A stretch of DNA of 49,953 bases from Streptococcus sp. oral taxon 431 (GTDB lineage Bacteria > Bacillota > Bacilli > Lactobacillales > Streptococcaceae). Positions 1-9,349 of the stretch are shown here, in pieces. The notes beneath the pieces were generated by a model. The model was not told the DNA's origin. It was given only the letters and a program-made list of their open reading frames with translations, and did not search any database. Location: contig NZ_JALDUI010000011.1 in NCBI RefSeq assembly GCF_023115445.1, positions 1 through 49,953 on the forward strand. Reading direction: 5' to 3'. Position 1 is the first letter of the stretch. The number at the start of each line of letters is the position of its first letter. Made by a program: the position numbers and the translations under genes.

Positions 1-39
1 ATATCAGATGATGAGACAAAATATTTTTGAAAACAGAAA

Positions 40-69
40 AAGACAAACACCAAAAATGACGTTTGTCTT
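40..69 (-). terminator. Intrinsic terminator, minus strand
   Basis: Nine-base-pair perfect stem (AAGACAAAC at 40-48, GTTTGTCTT at 61-69, 12-nt loop). Read on the minus strand it is followed by a T-rich stretch (39 down to 29), so it probably ends minus-strand transcripts from the amidohydrolase gene that stops at 207. Confidence 0.6.
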
Positions 70-76
70 CGTTCTG

Positions 77-104
77 AAGAAGACTCTGTAAGGTCTTCTT
101 TTTT
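77..104 (+). terminator. Intrinsic terminator, plus strand
   Basis: AAGAAGAC (77-84) pairs with GTCTTCTT (93-100) and a T-run follows on the plus strand, so it ends a plus-strand gene lying left of the window. With the hairpin at 40-69 it forms a convergent terminator pair. I see nothing else in 105-206. Confidence 0.7.
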
Positions 105-206
105 CTTTACGGCCTACACAATAAATACTCACTCAATAAACTTGTTAGAGCATACGAAGTCAAGACAACACCGACCTAGCTTTAAAAAATTTAGAAAGAG
201 TATCAC

Positions 207-1466
207 TTACAAATCTACTGTTAGTACCTTCCCAGCTCTCACGACTTGCTCACCTGCAATGTAGACGTCATCAACATCACTGGATTTGACAGCATATACT
301 AGGTGAGACAGCATGTTTTCTTGTGGTTGGAGATGGATTTTTCCTTGGGGCTGGATGACGAGAAAATCAGCTTGCTTGCCGATTTCCAAACTACCAATCT
401 CATCTTCCATTCCCAACACCTTAGCACCCTCGATCGTCAGGGCCTTGAGGGCAGTTTCGATTGGAAATTGGCTGGCATCACCACTCTTCATTTTCTGTAA
501 AAGTGCTGCAGTCCGCCCTTCCTCAAACATATCAAGGTTATTGTTAGAAGCAACTGAGTCAGTCGCAATACCGACTGGCACTCCTGCCTTTTGAAGTTGG
601 ACGACTGGTGCAATCCCTGAAGCTAGTTTGAGATTGCTGATAGGATTGTGGGCGATTGCAACTTGCGAATCTGCCAAGCGTGCTATCTCTGCTTCATTTA
701 ACTCCACTCCATGGGCAAATACAGCCTGATGATCTAAATACCCAAGTTCATCTAGAAAGGCTATTGGACGTTTGCCATAACGTTTCAGGATAATCCCTGA
801 CTCTTCTTTTGTTTCTGCCACATGAATATGAAGTGGAATATCTTCTTTTTTTGCTAGGTTCAAACTAGCCTCTAACAATTCTCGACTACAACTGTAGGGC
901 GAATGAGGAGCCACCATAACCTTGAAATTGGGATCCTGATAGCCTTTGATTGTCTCGATAACAGCACGCGTTCTTGCTATGGTCTCATCAGTCGTCTCCA
1001 TGTCTGAAGAAAAGAGGGTTGGAGAAAAATAGCAACGCATCTTGGAAGCCTTGACCACTTCATAAATCTTCTCTATCTCTACCCCATTTGGATTGTACAT
1101 ATCATTGAAAGTTGTCGTTCCCGACTGGAGCATCTCTGTCAGCGCCTCTTTGACGGCTTTTGTAGTCATCTCTGGTGTAAATTCTGCTTCTGCTGGCCAG
1201 ATACAGTCTTCTAGCCATTCGTGGAGATTGCTATCATCACGAATCCCCCTCAAGCCTGTCATGGCAGAGTGGGTATGGCAGTTAACCAAACCAGGCATAA
1301 TCCAAGCCCCCTGATAGTCTATGATTTGATCTGCTTGCTTGAGAATTTCTTGATTTCCCTGACCGACATAGACAATTTGAGAATTTTCAAGAGCTAGAAT
1401 TCCATCTAAGTATACGTGGAAATCTTGGTCACAAGTAACGATATTTACATGCTGAAAGACTTTCAT
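207..1466 (-). CDS. mtaD: Amidohydrolase, MTA/SAH deaminase-type
   Basis: A 419-residue metal-dependent amidohydrolase of the TRZ/ATZ family. Family members deaminate 5'-methylthioadenosine or S-adenosylhomocysteine in the cytoplasm; the substrate here is inferred from overall resemblance. The metal motif HTH follows the first strand (PGLVNCHTHSAM, about residues 58-69). A second His lies in VAPHSPYS, another in IHVAETKEES, and the TDSVASNN segment carries the late catalytic Asp. The length is normal for the family. The ATG at 1466 has an AAGGAG ribosome site 7-10 nt upstream. The gene stands alone between a BOX element and a terminator; its -10 box may come from the BOX edge. It could equally be called a guanine- or chlorohydrolase-like enzyme; the deaminase call is moderate. 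Confidence 0.85.
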   Translation of the reverse strand: MKVFQHVNIVTCDQDFHVYLDGILALENSQIVYVGQGNQEILKQADQIIDYQGAWIMPGLVNCHTHSAMTGLRGIRDDSNLHEWLEDCIWPAEAEFTPEMTTKAVKEALTEMLQSGTTTFNDMYNPNGVEIEKIYEVVKASKMRCYFSPTLFSSDMETTDETIARTRAVIETIKGYQDPNFKVMVAPHSPYSCSRELLEASLNLAKKEDIPLHIHVAETKEESGIILKRYGKRPIAFLDELGYLDHQAVFAHGVELNEAEIARLADSQVAIAHNPISNLKLASGIAPVVQLQKAGVPVGIATDSVASNNNLDMFEEGRTAALLQKMKSGDASQFPIETALKALTIEGAKVLGMEDEIGSLEIGKQADFLVIQPQGKIHLQPQENMLSHLVYAVKSSDVDDVYIAGEQVVRAGKVLTVDL

Positions 1467-1485
1467 TCATAGGCTCCTTTTCTAA

Positions 1486-1514
1486 ATTATACTCTTCGAA
1501 AATCAAATTCAAAC
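1486..1514 (-). promoter_or_regulatory. Candidate mtaD promoter at BOX edge
   Basis: On the minus strand TATAAT (1491-1486) straddles the BOX terminus: GAGTAT comes from the BOX and AAT from flanking DNA. GTTTGA (1514-1509) lies 17 bp upstream, a weak -35. The start codon at 1466 would give a leader of about 13 nt that still contains the GGAG site. Confidence 0.4.
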
Positions 1515-1639
1515 CGCGTCAGCGTCCCCTTACCGTATATATGTTACTGACTTCGTCAGTTCTATCTACAACCTCAAAGCAGTGCTTTGAGCAACCTGCG
1601 GCTAGCTTCCTAGTTTGCTCTTTGATTTTCATTGAGTAT
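1489..1639 (+). repeat. BOX element, boxA-boxB-boxC type
   Basis: About 151 bp. It contains CGTCAGCGTCCCCTTACCGT, close to the classic boxA core targeted in BOX fingerprinting, then a CTCAAAGCAGTGCTTTGAG hairpin (boxB) and a boxC end, TTTGATTTTCATTGAGTAT. The ends are imperfect inverted repeats (ATACTCTTCGAAAATC against ATACTCAATGAAAATC). The length fits one boxB copy. It lies between the ABC exporter terminator and mtaD. Confidence 0.93.
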
Positions 1640-1673
1640 TATCTTTCATACCAGATAATTTTTCTAGCTATTG

Positions 1674-1702
1674 TAACAAAAAAGTCACCCGAAGGCAACT
1701 TT
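1674..1702 (-). terminator. Terminator of the ABC exporter pair
   Basis: Minus-strand stem AAAGTTGCC / GGTGACTTT (1702-1694 with 1689-1681) closed by a stable TTCG tetraloop and followed by a T-run. It lies 34 nt past the stop codon at 1736. Confidence 0.85.
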
Positions 1703-1735
1703 TATTCTGTATTTGCTTAAGAAACTAGGTAAAGT

Positions 1736-3484
1736 CTATTCTGAGCTAAAAGCTGCTGCTTCTTGCATTTGATAATATTTCCCTTTTCTCGCCATGAGTT
1801 CCTGATGATTGCCATACTCGACAATATCTCCATCCACCAAGACAAGAATCAAATCAGCATCCTGAATGGTCGATAAACGGTGAGCGATGATAAAGCTTGT
1901 CCGCCCCTTCATGAGTTTGGCAAAGGCATCCTGAACCAGCACCTCGGTACGGGTATCAATGGATGAAGTCGCCTCATCTAAGATAAGAATCTTAGGAATG
2001 GCTAGAAAGACACGGGCAATAGTTAAGAGCTGAGCCTGACCAACAGACAAGGATTCCCCTGCATTTTCAAGCTTAGTATCGTAGCCCTGGGGCAACTGTT
2101 GGATAAAGAAGTCTGCGTTAGCTGCCTTGGCTGCCGCAATGACCTGCTCTCGACTTGCTTGAGGATTTCCAAAAGCAATATTGTCATGAATGGTTCCTTG
2201 CTTGAGCCAAGTTTCTTGAAGCACCATCCCAAACTGCTGTCGAAGAGAAGCTCGGGTATAGTCATAAATGGAATGACCATCCAATAAAATATCTCCAGAG
2301 TTAATCGGATAAAAACGCATGAGGAGATTGATGAGGGTTGACTTACCAGCACCAGTTGGCCCAACGATAGCAACCTTGCTACCAGCTGGGATATCAATGG
2401 ACAGATCCTTTATCAATATCTTTTCAGGATTGTAACCAAAAGAAACATGTTTAAAGGAAATAGCTCCACTGACTTGGTCGCTGTTCAATTCTTTAAGGCC
2501 AGTTTCTGTAATCTCAGGGCTTTCTAAAACAGTATAAACACGTTCTGCACAAGCCAATGCACTCTGCAACTCGGCTAAGACCGATGAAATATCATTAAAA
2601 GGCTTAGTGTACTGCTGCACATAGTTCAAAAAGGTCACTAAACGTCCAACTGTCAAAGTAGAGCCCATCATGATACGGAAAGCCCCAACTCCAGCAAGAA
2701 GGGCATAAATGAGGGCATTGACAAAACGAGTTGAAGGATTGACTGTTGATGAATAAAAGATGGCCGACTGAGAATATCCTGCATAAGTATCGTTTGCCTC
2801 ATGAAGTTTTTGGATAAATTCTTCTTGGGCATTGAAAGACTGGATAATAGTCTGTTGGGTAAGGGATTCCTCTATCAGCTGGGTTTGAATCCCCCTAGAC
2901 TCTGTCTGTTTTTGAAAGAGATGGTAGGATCTCTTGGCAATAAAGCGTGAAATGACCATAGACAGAGGTGTTAAGAGCAAAACTAATAAAGTCATCAAAA
3001 GATGAATTTGAAGCATAGCAAGGATACTGACCAAAATCATCAGAACTCCGATGAAAAATTGGTTGAAAATCATGTTCAGTCCCGCTGCCAACTGTTCAAT
3101 ATCTGTCGTCACACGGCTGACCATTTCTCCACTCCCCTGTCTGTCTACCAAGGCAATCGGGAGACGATGGAGTTTTTTAATGATTTTTTCACGTAAATCT
3201 CTGGTATAGGAAAAAATGAGACGATTATAGAGAAGGGGATTGGCCCATTGTACCAGTGTATTTCCTATGACCACCAATATCATCTGGAGGAAAATCTGCC
3301 AAAATACCTGAGATGAACCATCGACTAGGACTTGGTCAATCACCTGTCCTATCAAGATTGGTAGATAGATTGATAGGGCTACCTGAGCAATGGTACCTAA
3401 GAAAGCCAGGAAAAGAAGGACGGGATGGCCAGCTAAATCTTTTGCTAATCGTTTAAGGGTTTGACTTGCATGTTTGCCTTTCAT
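1736..3484 (-). CDS. ABC exporter half-transporter, consensus ATP-site subunit
   Basis: A 582-residue fused membrane/ATPase half-transporter: six membrane helices in about the first 310 residues, then an ATPase domain. Walker A is GPTGAGKST and Walker B is ILDEATSSID with the catalytic Glu present, but the ABC signature reads LSVGQ rather than LSGGQ. I place the start at the ATG at 3484 (MKGKHASQ), not at the upstream in-frame ATG at 3523, because AAGGAGGAC precedes it and it lies 1 nt past the upstream gene's stop codon. The two genes therefore form an operon and most likely a heterodimer of the BmrC/BmrD or LmrC/LmrD type, exporting drugs or peptides. The substrate is unknown. Confidence 0.9.
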   Translation of the reverse strand: MKGKHASQTLKRLAKDLAGHPVLLFLAFLGTIAQVALSIYLPILIGQVIDQVLVDGSSQVFWQIFLQMILVVIGNTLVQWANPLLYNRLIFSYTRDLREKIIKKLHRLPIALVDRQGSGEMVSRVTTDIEQLAAGLNMIFNQFFIGVLMILVSILAMLQIHLLMTLLVLLLTPLSMVISRFIAKRSYHLFQKQTESRGIQTQLIEESLTQQTIIQSFNAQEEFIQKLHEANDTYAGYSQSAIFYSSTVNPSTRFVNALIYALLAGVGAFRIMMGSTLTVGRLVTFLNYVQQYTKPFNDISSVLAELQSALACAERVYTVLESPEITETGLKELNSDQVSGAISFKHVSFGYNPEKILIKDLSIDIPAGSKVAIVGPTGAGKSTLINLLMRFYPINSGDILLDGHSIYDYTRASLRQQFGMVLQETWLKQGTIHDNIAFGNPQASREQVIAAAKAANADFFIQQLPQGYDTKLENAGESLSVGQAQLLTIARVFLAIPKILILDEATSSIDTRTEVLVQDAFAKLMKGRTSFIIAHRLSTIQDADLILVLVDGDIVEYGNHQELMARKGKYYQMQEAAAFSSE

Positions 3485-3485
3485 T

Positions 3486-5210
3486 CTAGTCCTCCTTTCC
3501 ATGTTGGGATGCATTGATTTCACGATAGACTTGGCTAGTCTCCATCAATTCCTTATGATTTCCAAGTGCTAATTGCTCCCCTTTCTCTAAAAGGAGAATT
3601 TGATCAGAAATCTTCAAGGTTGAAGTTCGTTGGGAAATCAAGATCAAACTGGTGTTTGGTAGCTTATCTTGAACAGCCTTCAGAAGATTGGACTCGGTGA
3701 TGGTATCAAGGGCTGAAGTCGCATCATCCAAGATGAGAAAAGATGCTTGATGCAAGACTGCCCGGGCAATCGACAAGCGTTGCTTTTGTCCACCTGAAAA
3801 ATTACGACCGCCTGCTTGAACCTCTGCGTCCAACTGACCTTCCTTTTCACTGACAAAGTCCTTGGCCTGAGCAATTTCCAAAGCCTGCCAGAGTTCTTGG
3901 TCAGAGACAGTTTCTTCCATACCCAGAGTCAAGTTAGAACGAATGGTTCCCTTAAAGAGTTCAACCTTTTGAGAAACATATGCCATCCAGGACCGCCATT
4001 CAGAAAGATTGCGAGGACTACGTCCATCTCGATAAAGGGAAATACTTCCCTTATCTGCCGGATAGATCCCAAGTAGGACTTGTACCAAGGTCGATTTACC
4101 AGAACCAGTCCCACCGATGATTCCAAGAATTTGTCCTTGTTGCATAGCAAAAGAAAGATTTTGCAAGGATGGTTGAGCAGCATCTGGGTAGGTAAAGCTC
4201 AAGTGTTCAACTCGTAAGGACTGGTTCGAGGAAGTTTCTTTTTGAGCAATTTCTGCCAGTATATCTTCAGGTTTTTCAGCGAAGACTTCTTTAATCCGCT
4301 TGGCAGAAATATAAGACTGGTTGAGTGAATTAATGAGCATGGCTAGTTTTATCAACTCTACCAAGATTTGTAGAAGATAGTTAATCAGGGCAATCAAGGC
4401 GCCTTGACTGAGGAGTCCGCCTTGGATAGAAATATAGCCATTCCAGATAATCACTAGCAAGGTTCCATTGACGATCAAATAGGTCAAGGGGGGCAAGAGA
4501 GTGGACCAATAGCCTGTTTTCATTTGGATAGCTGTATAGACTTGATTGAGTACTTGGAAGTTCTCGATTTCTCGTCTTTCTTGGCCAAAGGCACGAATCA
4601 CACGCATACCTTGTATCTGTTGGCGTGTTTCCTGAACCAGCTGGTCTGTTTTCTTTCTCAAAATACTATAGAGAGGATTGACCAAGCGTGATAACACGAC
4701 AATGACAAAGGACAAAATGGCAACCATGACCAAAAACCAGAAGGTCAATTCAGGCGAGAGACGATAAGCCATAAAAATGGCACCAAAAACAATAATAGGA
4801 GCCCTTAAAAATAGGCGTAAAAATTGATTGATCCCTGTCTGAATCTGATAGGTATCTGAAGTCAAACGCGTCACCAAACTCGAGGTCGTTAAACGGTCTC
4901 TACTATCCTTGGGCAAGGAAAGAATATGACGATAGAGGTCATTGGTCAACTCCTTGGCAAATCCTACTGCTGCCTTGGCTGAGTAAAACTGAGCAACTAA
5001 GGCAACTAAAACGCCGATAACCGCAAAAACAAAGAGGAAACCCATTTGCATCCAGAGGTGACCCTGATCTTTTTTTGGGAGAGATTGGTCGACAATCCCA
5101 GCTATAATCATAGGAACTAAGAGTTCAAAAACAGCCTCTAGTAACTTAAACAAGGGGGCTAGGAAAGACTCTTTGAGATAGGGTTTAAAGTAAGAAAGTA
5201 ATTGTTTCAT
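3486..5210 (-). CDS. ABC exporter half-transporter, degenerate ATP-site subunit
   Basis: A 574-residue half-transporter, first gene of the two-gene ABC operon. The N-terminal membrane domain occupies about residues 1-310. Walker A is GGTGSGKST, the signature is canonical (FSGGQKQRLSIA), and Walker B is LILDDATSALD, so the catalytic Glu is replaced by Asp. In heterodimeric exporters one composite ATP site is degenerate. Here the Asp-type Walker B would pair with the partner's LSVGQ signature, while the partner's intact Walker B pairs with this LSGGQ. That complementarity supports an obligate heterodimer. The ATG at 5210 has AGAAGGGA upstream. The gene follows msrAB with only a weak hairpin between them. 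Confidence 0.9.
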   Translation of the reverse strand: MKQLLSYFKPYLKESFLAPLFKLLEAVFELLVPMIIAGIVDQSLPKKDQGHLWMQMGFLFVFAVIGVLVALVAQFYSAKAAVGFAKELTNDLYRHILSLPKDSRDRLTTSSLVTRLTSDTYQIQTGINQFLRLFLRAPIIVFGAIFMAYRLSPELTFWFLVMVAILSFVIVVLSRLVNPLYSILRKKTDQLVQETRQQIQGMRVIRAFGQERREIENFQVLNQVYTAIQMKTGYWSTLLPPLTYLIVNGTLLVIIWNGYISIQGGLLSQGALIALINYLLQILVELIKLAMLINSLNQSYISAKRIKEVFAEKPEDILAEIAQKETSSNQSLRVEHLSFTYPDAAQPSLQNLSFAMQQGQILGIIGGTGSGKSTLVQVLLGIYPADKGSISLYRDGRSPRNLSEWRSWMAYVSQKVELFKGTIRSNLTLGMEETVSDQELWQALEIAQAKDFVSEKEGQLDAEVQAGGRNFSGGQKQRLSIARAVLHQASFLILDDATSALDTITESNLLKAVQDKLPNTSLILISQRTSTLKISDQILLLEKGEQLALGNHKELMETSQVYREINASQHGKED

Positions 5211-5233
5211 GTATCCCTTCTATTTCCAAAATG

Positions 5234-5258
5234 AAGAAGGTGGAAAAACCACCATCTT
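5234..5258. terminator. Hairpin between msrAB and the ABC operon
   Basis: AAGAAGGTGG (5234-5243) pairs imperfectly with CCACCATCTT (5249-5258). The T-run is on the plus-strand side; on the minus strand, the direction of both neighbours, only CATTTT follows. It is probably a weak or partial terminator that lets some msrAB transcripts read into the ABC genes. Confidence 0.4.
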
Positions 5259-5260
5259 TT

Positions 5261-6199
5261 TTATTTGTTCAAATATGGAAGTAGATAGCCATATCCAGCC
5301 TCTTCCATTTCATTCTTAGCGATAAAACGTAAGGATGCAGAATTGATACAGTAACGGAGACCACCCAGTTCACGAGGGCCATCTGTGAAGACGTGCCCCA
5401 AATGAGCATTCCCTGAACGTGAACGAACTTCGATACGTTCCATGCCATGACTCAAGTCCTGGTAGTAATGAATGAGTTCCTTGGAAATAGGACTGCTAAA
5501 GCTTGGCCAACCACAGCCTGAGGCAAACTTATCCTTGGCAAAGAAGAGGGGCTCACCAGTCGTGATATCGACATAAATTCCTTCCTCAAAAGTTTGGTCA
5601 TAAGCATTGCTAAAAGGAGCTTCCGTCGCAGCTTCTTGGGTAACTCTATAAGACTCTTCTGACAAATTTTCTCTTAAAACTGCCTGACTCGGTTTTTCGT
5701 AGTTAGCAGCGTCTATCAGTGGTTTCTCAGCATCCCTCACATCTATGTGGCAATAACCACCAGGATTTTTCTTGAGGTAGTCTTGGTGATAGTCTTCAGC
5801 CAAGATGTAGTGACGTAGTTTCTCCACTTCCACTGCTATCTTGCATCCAAGCATGCGCTCCTGCTCTTGGACAAGAGCATAGATAGTCGGTAAATCCTCT
5901 TCATCTTGATAATAAATCCCTGTGCGGTATTGACGACCACGGTCATTTCCTTGTTGGTTGACAGATAGTGGATCGATAACTCGGAAATAATAGAGTAAAA
6001 TCTCACGAAGCGAGACCGCCTTTTCGTCGTAGACGACTTGCACAGTCTCTGCGTGATCTGTTTCTTTGATCAGTTGATAATTGGTGGTTTCTACCTGACC
6101 ATTGGCATAACCAACACTTGTTTGCAGCACTCCAGAAATACAGGAAAAGTATTCTTCTAAGCCCCAAAAGCAACCACCTGCTAGATATATTTCTGCCAT
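5261..6199 (-). CDS. msrAB: Fused methionine sulfoxide reductase MsrA-MsrB
   Basis: A 312-residue two-domain enzyme that reduces both S and R epimers of methionine sulfoxide in oxidised proteins. The MsrA domain (about 1-160) starts with GGCFWGLEE, whose Cys is the catalytic residue. The MsrB domain (about 170-305) has [17 protein letters not shown] and [11 protein letters not shown] with its catalytic Cys. The usual MsrB zinc CXXC pairs are not evident, as is common in this streptococcal fusion. No signal peptide is visible, so this is the cytoplasmic form. The ATG at 6199 has AAGGAGGAT upstream. A small GACCG/CGGTC hairpin (6214-6228) lies in the leader. Confidence 0.95.
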   Translation of the reverse strand: MAEIYLAGGCFWGLEEYFSCISGVLQTSVGYANGQVETTNYQLIKETDHAETVQVVYDEKAVSLREILLYYFRVIDPLSVNQQGNDRGRQYRTGIYYQDEEDLPTIYALVQEQERMLGCKIAVEVEKLRHYILAEDYHQDYLKKNPGGYCHIDVRDAEKPLIDAANYEKPSQAVLRENLSEESYRVTQEAATEAPFSNAYDQTFEEGIYVDITTGEPLFFAKDKFASGCGWPSFSSPISKELIHYYQDLSHGMERIEVRSRSGNAHLGHVFTDGPRELGGLRYCINSASLRFIAKNEMEEAGYGYLLPYLNK

Positions 6200-6269
6200 T
6201 TCAAATCCTCCTTGACCGTCTGTCGGTCGCTAAACACGGGAAACAATTTATATCCCATGTTTCATTTTC

Positions 6270-6312
6270 AAAAAAAGGACAGGAAGCCCTCTAATAGAGA
6301 GTTTCCCCATCC
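6270..6312 (-). terminator. Terminator of hom-thrB
   Basis: A long stem-loop (6277-6292 with 6296-6312, a few mismatches) followed on the minus strand by seven T residues (6276-6270). It begins 12 nt after the thrB stop codon. Confidence 0.9.
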
Positions 6313-6323
6313 CATTGCTATGT

Positions 6324-7193
6324 TTATGTTGCTTCGACGCGAACGCCTTGTGTATCTACTTGCAAATCATGAAGTTTTCCTTTGAACGGTTGCTTTTCAA
6401 GCTCAGCCTTAATTTTAGGCATCTTATCAGGCTCAGCTAGAACCATGACTGTAGGCCCAGCACCAGACAAGTAGGTCGCATAAGCACCATTTCTCTTGGC
6501 AACTTTTTTTATGGTCGCAAATTCTCGCACCAAATCTTGACGGTAACGCTCATGGAAAAGGTCACTCTCAATAGCCTGGCCTGCTTTGACCATATCTCCA
6601 GTCAGTAGGGCTGCAATAGCCACATTGGCGATAGAACTTGCTGCAACAGCTTCTTTATAAGAAAGTTTCTTAGGCAAGACACCACGACTATCTCGAGTTC
6701 GCAATTCATAGTTTGGAATATAAGCTAGGAAAGCACATTCTGGGAAAGGCGCCACAACAGCAGAAACCTGACCTTCTACCGAACTAGCAATTACGAGATT
6801 GCCATAGATAGCAGGTGCAACATTATCAGGATGCCCTTCGATCTTAGTCGCCAATTGCAATTTATCGTGATCGCTTAATTTCAAATTTCCGAGTTGATTT
6901 GCCAGCTCAATTCCTGCAACGATGACTGAACTAGAAGAACCAAGTCCACGCGCAAGTGGAATATCACTGATCATTTTCAGGCGTCTGGGTTGTAGGTCTG
7001 GAACAATTTGTAAAGCAATCTTCAGCAAAAGATTACGTTCATCACGTGGAATCCATTTGCCTAATTGGTGCTCGATCATCCATTCTTCACGTTCCTCACA
7101 AACCTGAATTTCTAGATACTTAGTTACAGCTACACCAACAGAGTCAAAACCAGGACCCACATTGGCACTTGTAGCAGGTACAATAATCTTCAT
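6324..7193 (-). CDS. thrB: Homoserine kinase
   Basis: A 289-residue GHMP-family kinase that phosphorylates L-homoserine with ATP on the way to threonine. The N-terminal [16 protein letters not shown] and the glycine/serine-rich phosphate loop [11 protein letters not shown] (about residues 80-90) are diagnostic, as is the C-terminal LSGAGPTVM. The length is typical. The start at 7193 is separated by 1 nt from the hom stop codon and has AGGAGAC upstream, so hom-thrB is a tight operon closed by the terminator at 6270-6312. Confidence 0.97.
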   Translation of the reverse strand: MKIIVPATSANVGPGFDSVGVAVTKYLEIQVCEEREEWMIEHQLGKWIPRDERNLLLKIALQIVPDLQPRRLKMISDIPLARGLGSSSSVIVAGIELANQLGNLKLSDHDKLQLATKIEGHPDNVAPAIYGNLVIASSVEGQVSAVVAPFPECAFLAYIPNYELRTRDSRGVLPKKLSYKEAVAASSIANVAIAALLTGDMVKAGQAIESDLFHERYRQDLVREFATIKKVAKRNGAYATYLSGAGPTVMVLAEPDKMPKIKAELEKQPFKGKLHDLQVDTQGVRVEAT

Positions 7194-7194
7194 C

Positions 7195-8481
7195 TTAGTC
7201 TCCTAAAACCTTGAAGGTGTTGAGAAGTTCAAATTCAGCTATACCCTTCAAAGCTGATGTAATATTTTCAAGTTGCGCCTTGTTGATTTTATGAGTGATG
7301 ATGACAACACGAGCCTTGCCTTCTTGCTTACCATCTTGAAGGATTTGCTTGAAGGAAATATCTTCTGCATTAAAGAGCTCAGCCAATTTCAAGACTTGAC
7401 CTTTTGAATCTGGAGCCAAGATTGAGAAATAGTAGTTAGCTTTGACATCTTCTGGCTTAGCCAAGACTACTGGACGGCTGTATTCATTAAAGGCTTTTCC
7501 AATTGTTCCATCATTCAGACGACGAACGATGCGGGCAATATCAGCCACAACACTTGTTGCAGTTGGTTTTTGACCAGCACCTGGTCCATAGTACATAGAC
7601 TCCCCGATACCGATAGACTCTACAAAGACTGCATTCATAACACCATTAACACTCGCAAGTGGATGTGCTTTAGGAAGGAAGGTTGGCGTAACCTCAGCAG
7701 CAATACCAGATGCCGTTTCTTCAACAGAACCAACCAATTTGACTACGTAACCAAGTTCTTGAGCTACTGCTACATCTTCTGGAGTAATGTTGCGAATTCC
7801 TTGGTGGCCTACATCTTCAAACTTGACATTCATCCCAAAGGCGAACTGACTGAGGATGACCATCTTGTAAGCCGCATCAATCCCGTCAACGTCATTGGTA
7901 GGGTCGCTTTCAGCAAAGCCAAGTCGTTGGGCTTCTGCCAAAGCATCCTCGTAAGACCAACCTTCGGTTACCATTTTAGTCATCATGAAGTTAGATGTTC
8001 CATTGACAACACCAAGAACACGAGTGATTTTGTCTGATGCTAGTGAGTTAACCAAGGTACGAAGGATTGGGATTCCTCCTGCAACAGCTGCTTCATAGTA
8101 TAGGGCAACATTGTGAGCTTTGGCTACCTCAAGCAATTCTGCACCATGGACTGCCAAAAGATCCTTGTTAGCTGTCACGACATGTTTCCCTGCTTCTAAA
8201 GCACGAGTGATAAAGGTTTTAGCAGGTTCGATACGCCCCATCAACTCAACAACGATCGTGATGTCTTTGTCTGACAAGATTTCATCGATATTTGTTACAA
8301 AATTAAAATCATTTCCTGCTTCAAGCAAGCGGGCTTTCTCTTGATCGTCTTTGACCAAAACTTTAGCTACTTCAATTTCTGACTGGGCTGCTTGAACAAT
8401 TTTTTCTTTATTTTCCTTTAGCAAGAATGGCACACCACTGGCTACTGTACCAAATCCAAGTAAAGCAATCTTAACTGACAT
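7195..8481 (-). CDS. hom: Homoserine dehydrogenase
   Basis: A 428-residue NAD(P)-dependent enzyme that reduces aspartate semialdehyde to homoserine, the branch point to threonine and methionine. The N-terminal Rossmann motif is [10 protein letters not shown]; the catalytic domain has [13 protein letters not shown] and [11 protein letters not shown], with [14 protein letters not shown] around the active-site Asp/Lys. An ACT-like C-terminal domain (about 350-428, VVIITHK) is the usual site of threonine feedback. The ATG at 8481 follows GAGGAGAC. It is the first gene of the operon and has its own promoter. Confidence 0.97.
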   Translation of the reverse strand: MSVKIALLGFGTVASGVPFLLKENKEKIVQAAQSEIEVAKVLVKDDQEKARLLEAGNDFNFVTNIDEILSDKDITIVVELMGRIEPAKTFITRALEAGKHVVTANKDLLAVHGAELLEVAKAHNVALYYEAAVAGGIPILRTLVNSLASDKITRVLGVVNGTSNFMMTKMVTEGWSYEDALAEAQRLGFAESDPTNDVDGIDAAYKMVILSQFAFGMNVKFEDVGHQGIRNITPEDVAVAQELGYVVKLVGSVEETASGIAAEVTPTFLPKAHPLASVNGVMNAVFVESIGIGESMYYGPGAGQKPTATSVVADIARIVRRLNDGTIGKAFNEYSRPVVLAKPEDVKANYYFSILAPDSKGQVLKLAELFNAEDISFKQILQDGKQEGKARVVIITHKINKAQLENITSALKGIAEFELLNTFKVLGD

Positions 8482-8512
8482 GTTTGTCTCCTCGAAATTT
8501 TCTAATAGTCCT

Positions 8513-8521
8513 ATTATACCA
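8513..8521 (-). promoter_or_regulatory. hom-thrB promoter (extended -10)
   Basis: Minus-strand TGGTATAAT is a perfect -10 (8518-8513) with the TG extension. No good -35 lies at 17 bp. The start codon is 31 nt downstream of the -10. Confidence 0.65.
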
Positions 8522-8572
8522 AAATTGTGAGAAAATTCCTACCATTCTAAACTAAAAATAAGAGCATCAAAT

Positions 8573-8609
8573 CACAAAAAGTCTGCCCTGATACAATTTA
8601 GGACAGACT
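8573..8609 (-). terminator. Terminator of yaaA
   Basis: AGTCTGTCCT / AGGGCAGACT on the minus strand (8609-8600 with 8589-8580), followed by TTTTTG. It lies 11 nt past the yaaA stop codon. Confidence 0.85.
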
Positions 8610-8620
8610 CTATTTTCTAC

Positions 8621-9343
8621 CTATTTCACAAAAGCCAATTCCTTGTCACTAGACAAGTCTTCTCGATAATTGAAACCCGCAAAGCTGAGCTTTTTAATCT
8701 CTTCAACCGAAGTTACCTGACCTTCCATCAAGGCTGTCAAAAAGGCTCCTCGGGATTTTTTAGAAATAGTTGAGTGGATTTTTAGTTTACCATCTCGCTC
8801 TTCCATAAACTTAAAGGTCACCATTTTCTCACGGATTTTTTTAGGAAAGACAGTTTCAAACTCTGAAGACAAGAGAGAAAAGATTAACTCCTGCTCTTTC
8901 ATTGACTCCTCATAAGCTACCTGCCAGTGACTTTTCAGGCTTTTCCCAGCAATTTTAAGCTTCATCAAAAAGTCCAGTCTGTGAGGTGCAATCGGTGCAA
9001 AGGCTGGAATCACACCATAGAGAGCTGATGTTATCATGAGGTGTTTCTCCAGATAGGCTTGCTCTTTCTTGGTTAGATTTTCTCGTTTAATGTTGCGATA
9101 CATAAGTCCATCAAAGAGGTGCAAGGCTGGATAGTTTCTAGCCGTTCCATTTTTCAAGGCTTGGATATGGTCATACTCCTCTTGCGCCTTTTCGGCAGAG
9201 ATTTTATAAAAACTCTCTAGTTCTTGGGCAGAATATCTAGCTAATTCATCCAGAACAGCCTGACTCTCAGGAGACAAAGGTTTTGCCTCTAAACTAGGAA
9301 CATTTGTATTCATTTCTTTTGCGGTTGGGATTAGAATTTTCAT
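8621..9343 (-). CDS. yaaA: YaaA peroxide-stress family protein
   Basis: A 240-residue member of the YaaA/DUF328 family. In Escherichia coli YaaA lowers free intracellular iron during peroxide stress and the fold binds DNA; the role in streptococci is inferred. The family N-terminus MKILIPTAKEMN fixes the start at 9343, and the conserved LFDGLMYR segment (about residue 75) and SKKSRGAFLTAL near the C-terminus are present. No ribosome-binding site precedes the ATG; instead a promoter places +1 at the A of the ATG, suggesting a leaderless mRNA. The gene is monocistronic, with a terminator just downstream. Confidence 0.92.
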   Translation of the reverse strand: MKILIPTAKEMNTNVPSLEAKPLSPESQAVLDELARYSAQELESFYKISAEKAQEEYDHIQALKNGTARNYPALHLFDGLMYRNIKRENLTKKEQAYLEKHLMITSALYGVIPAFAPIAPHRLDFLMKLKIAGKSLKSHWQVAYEESMKEQELIFSLLSSEFETVFPKKIREKMVTFKFMEERDGKLKIHSTISKKSRGAFLTALMEGQVTSVEEIKKLSFAGFNYREDLSSDKELAFVK

Positions 9344-9349
9344 AGTCTT

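Noticed and set aside
1489..1639. RUP or insertion-sequence remnant
   Set aside because: The boxA core, boxB hairpin and boxC end identify a BOX element; no transposase fragment or RUP-type terminal sequence is present.
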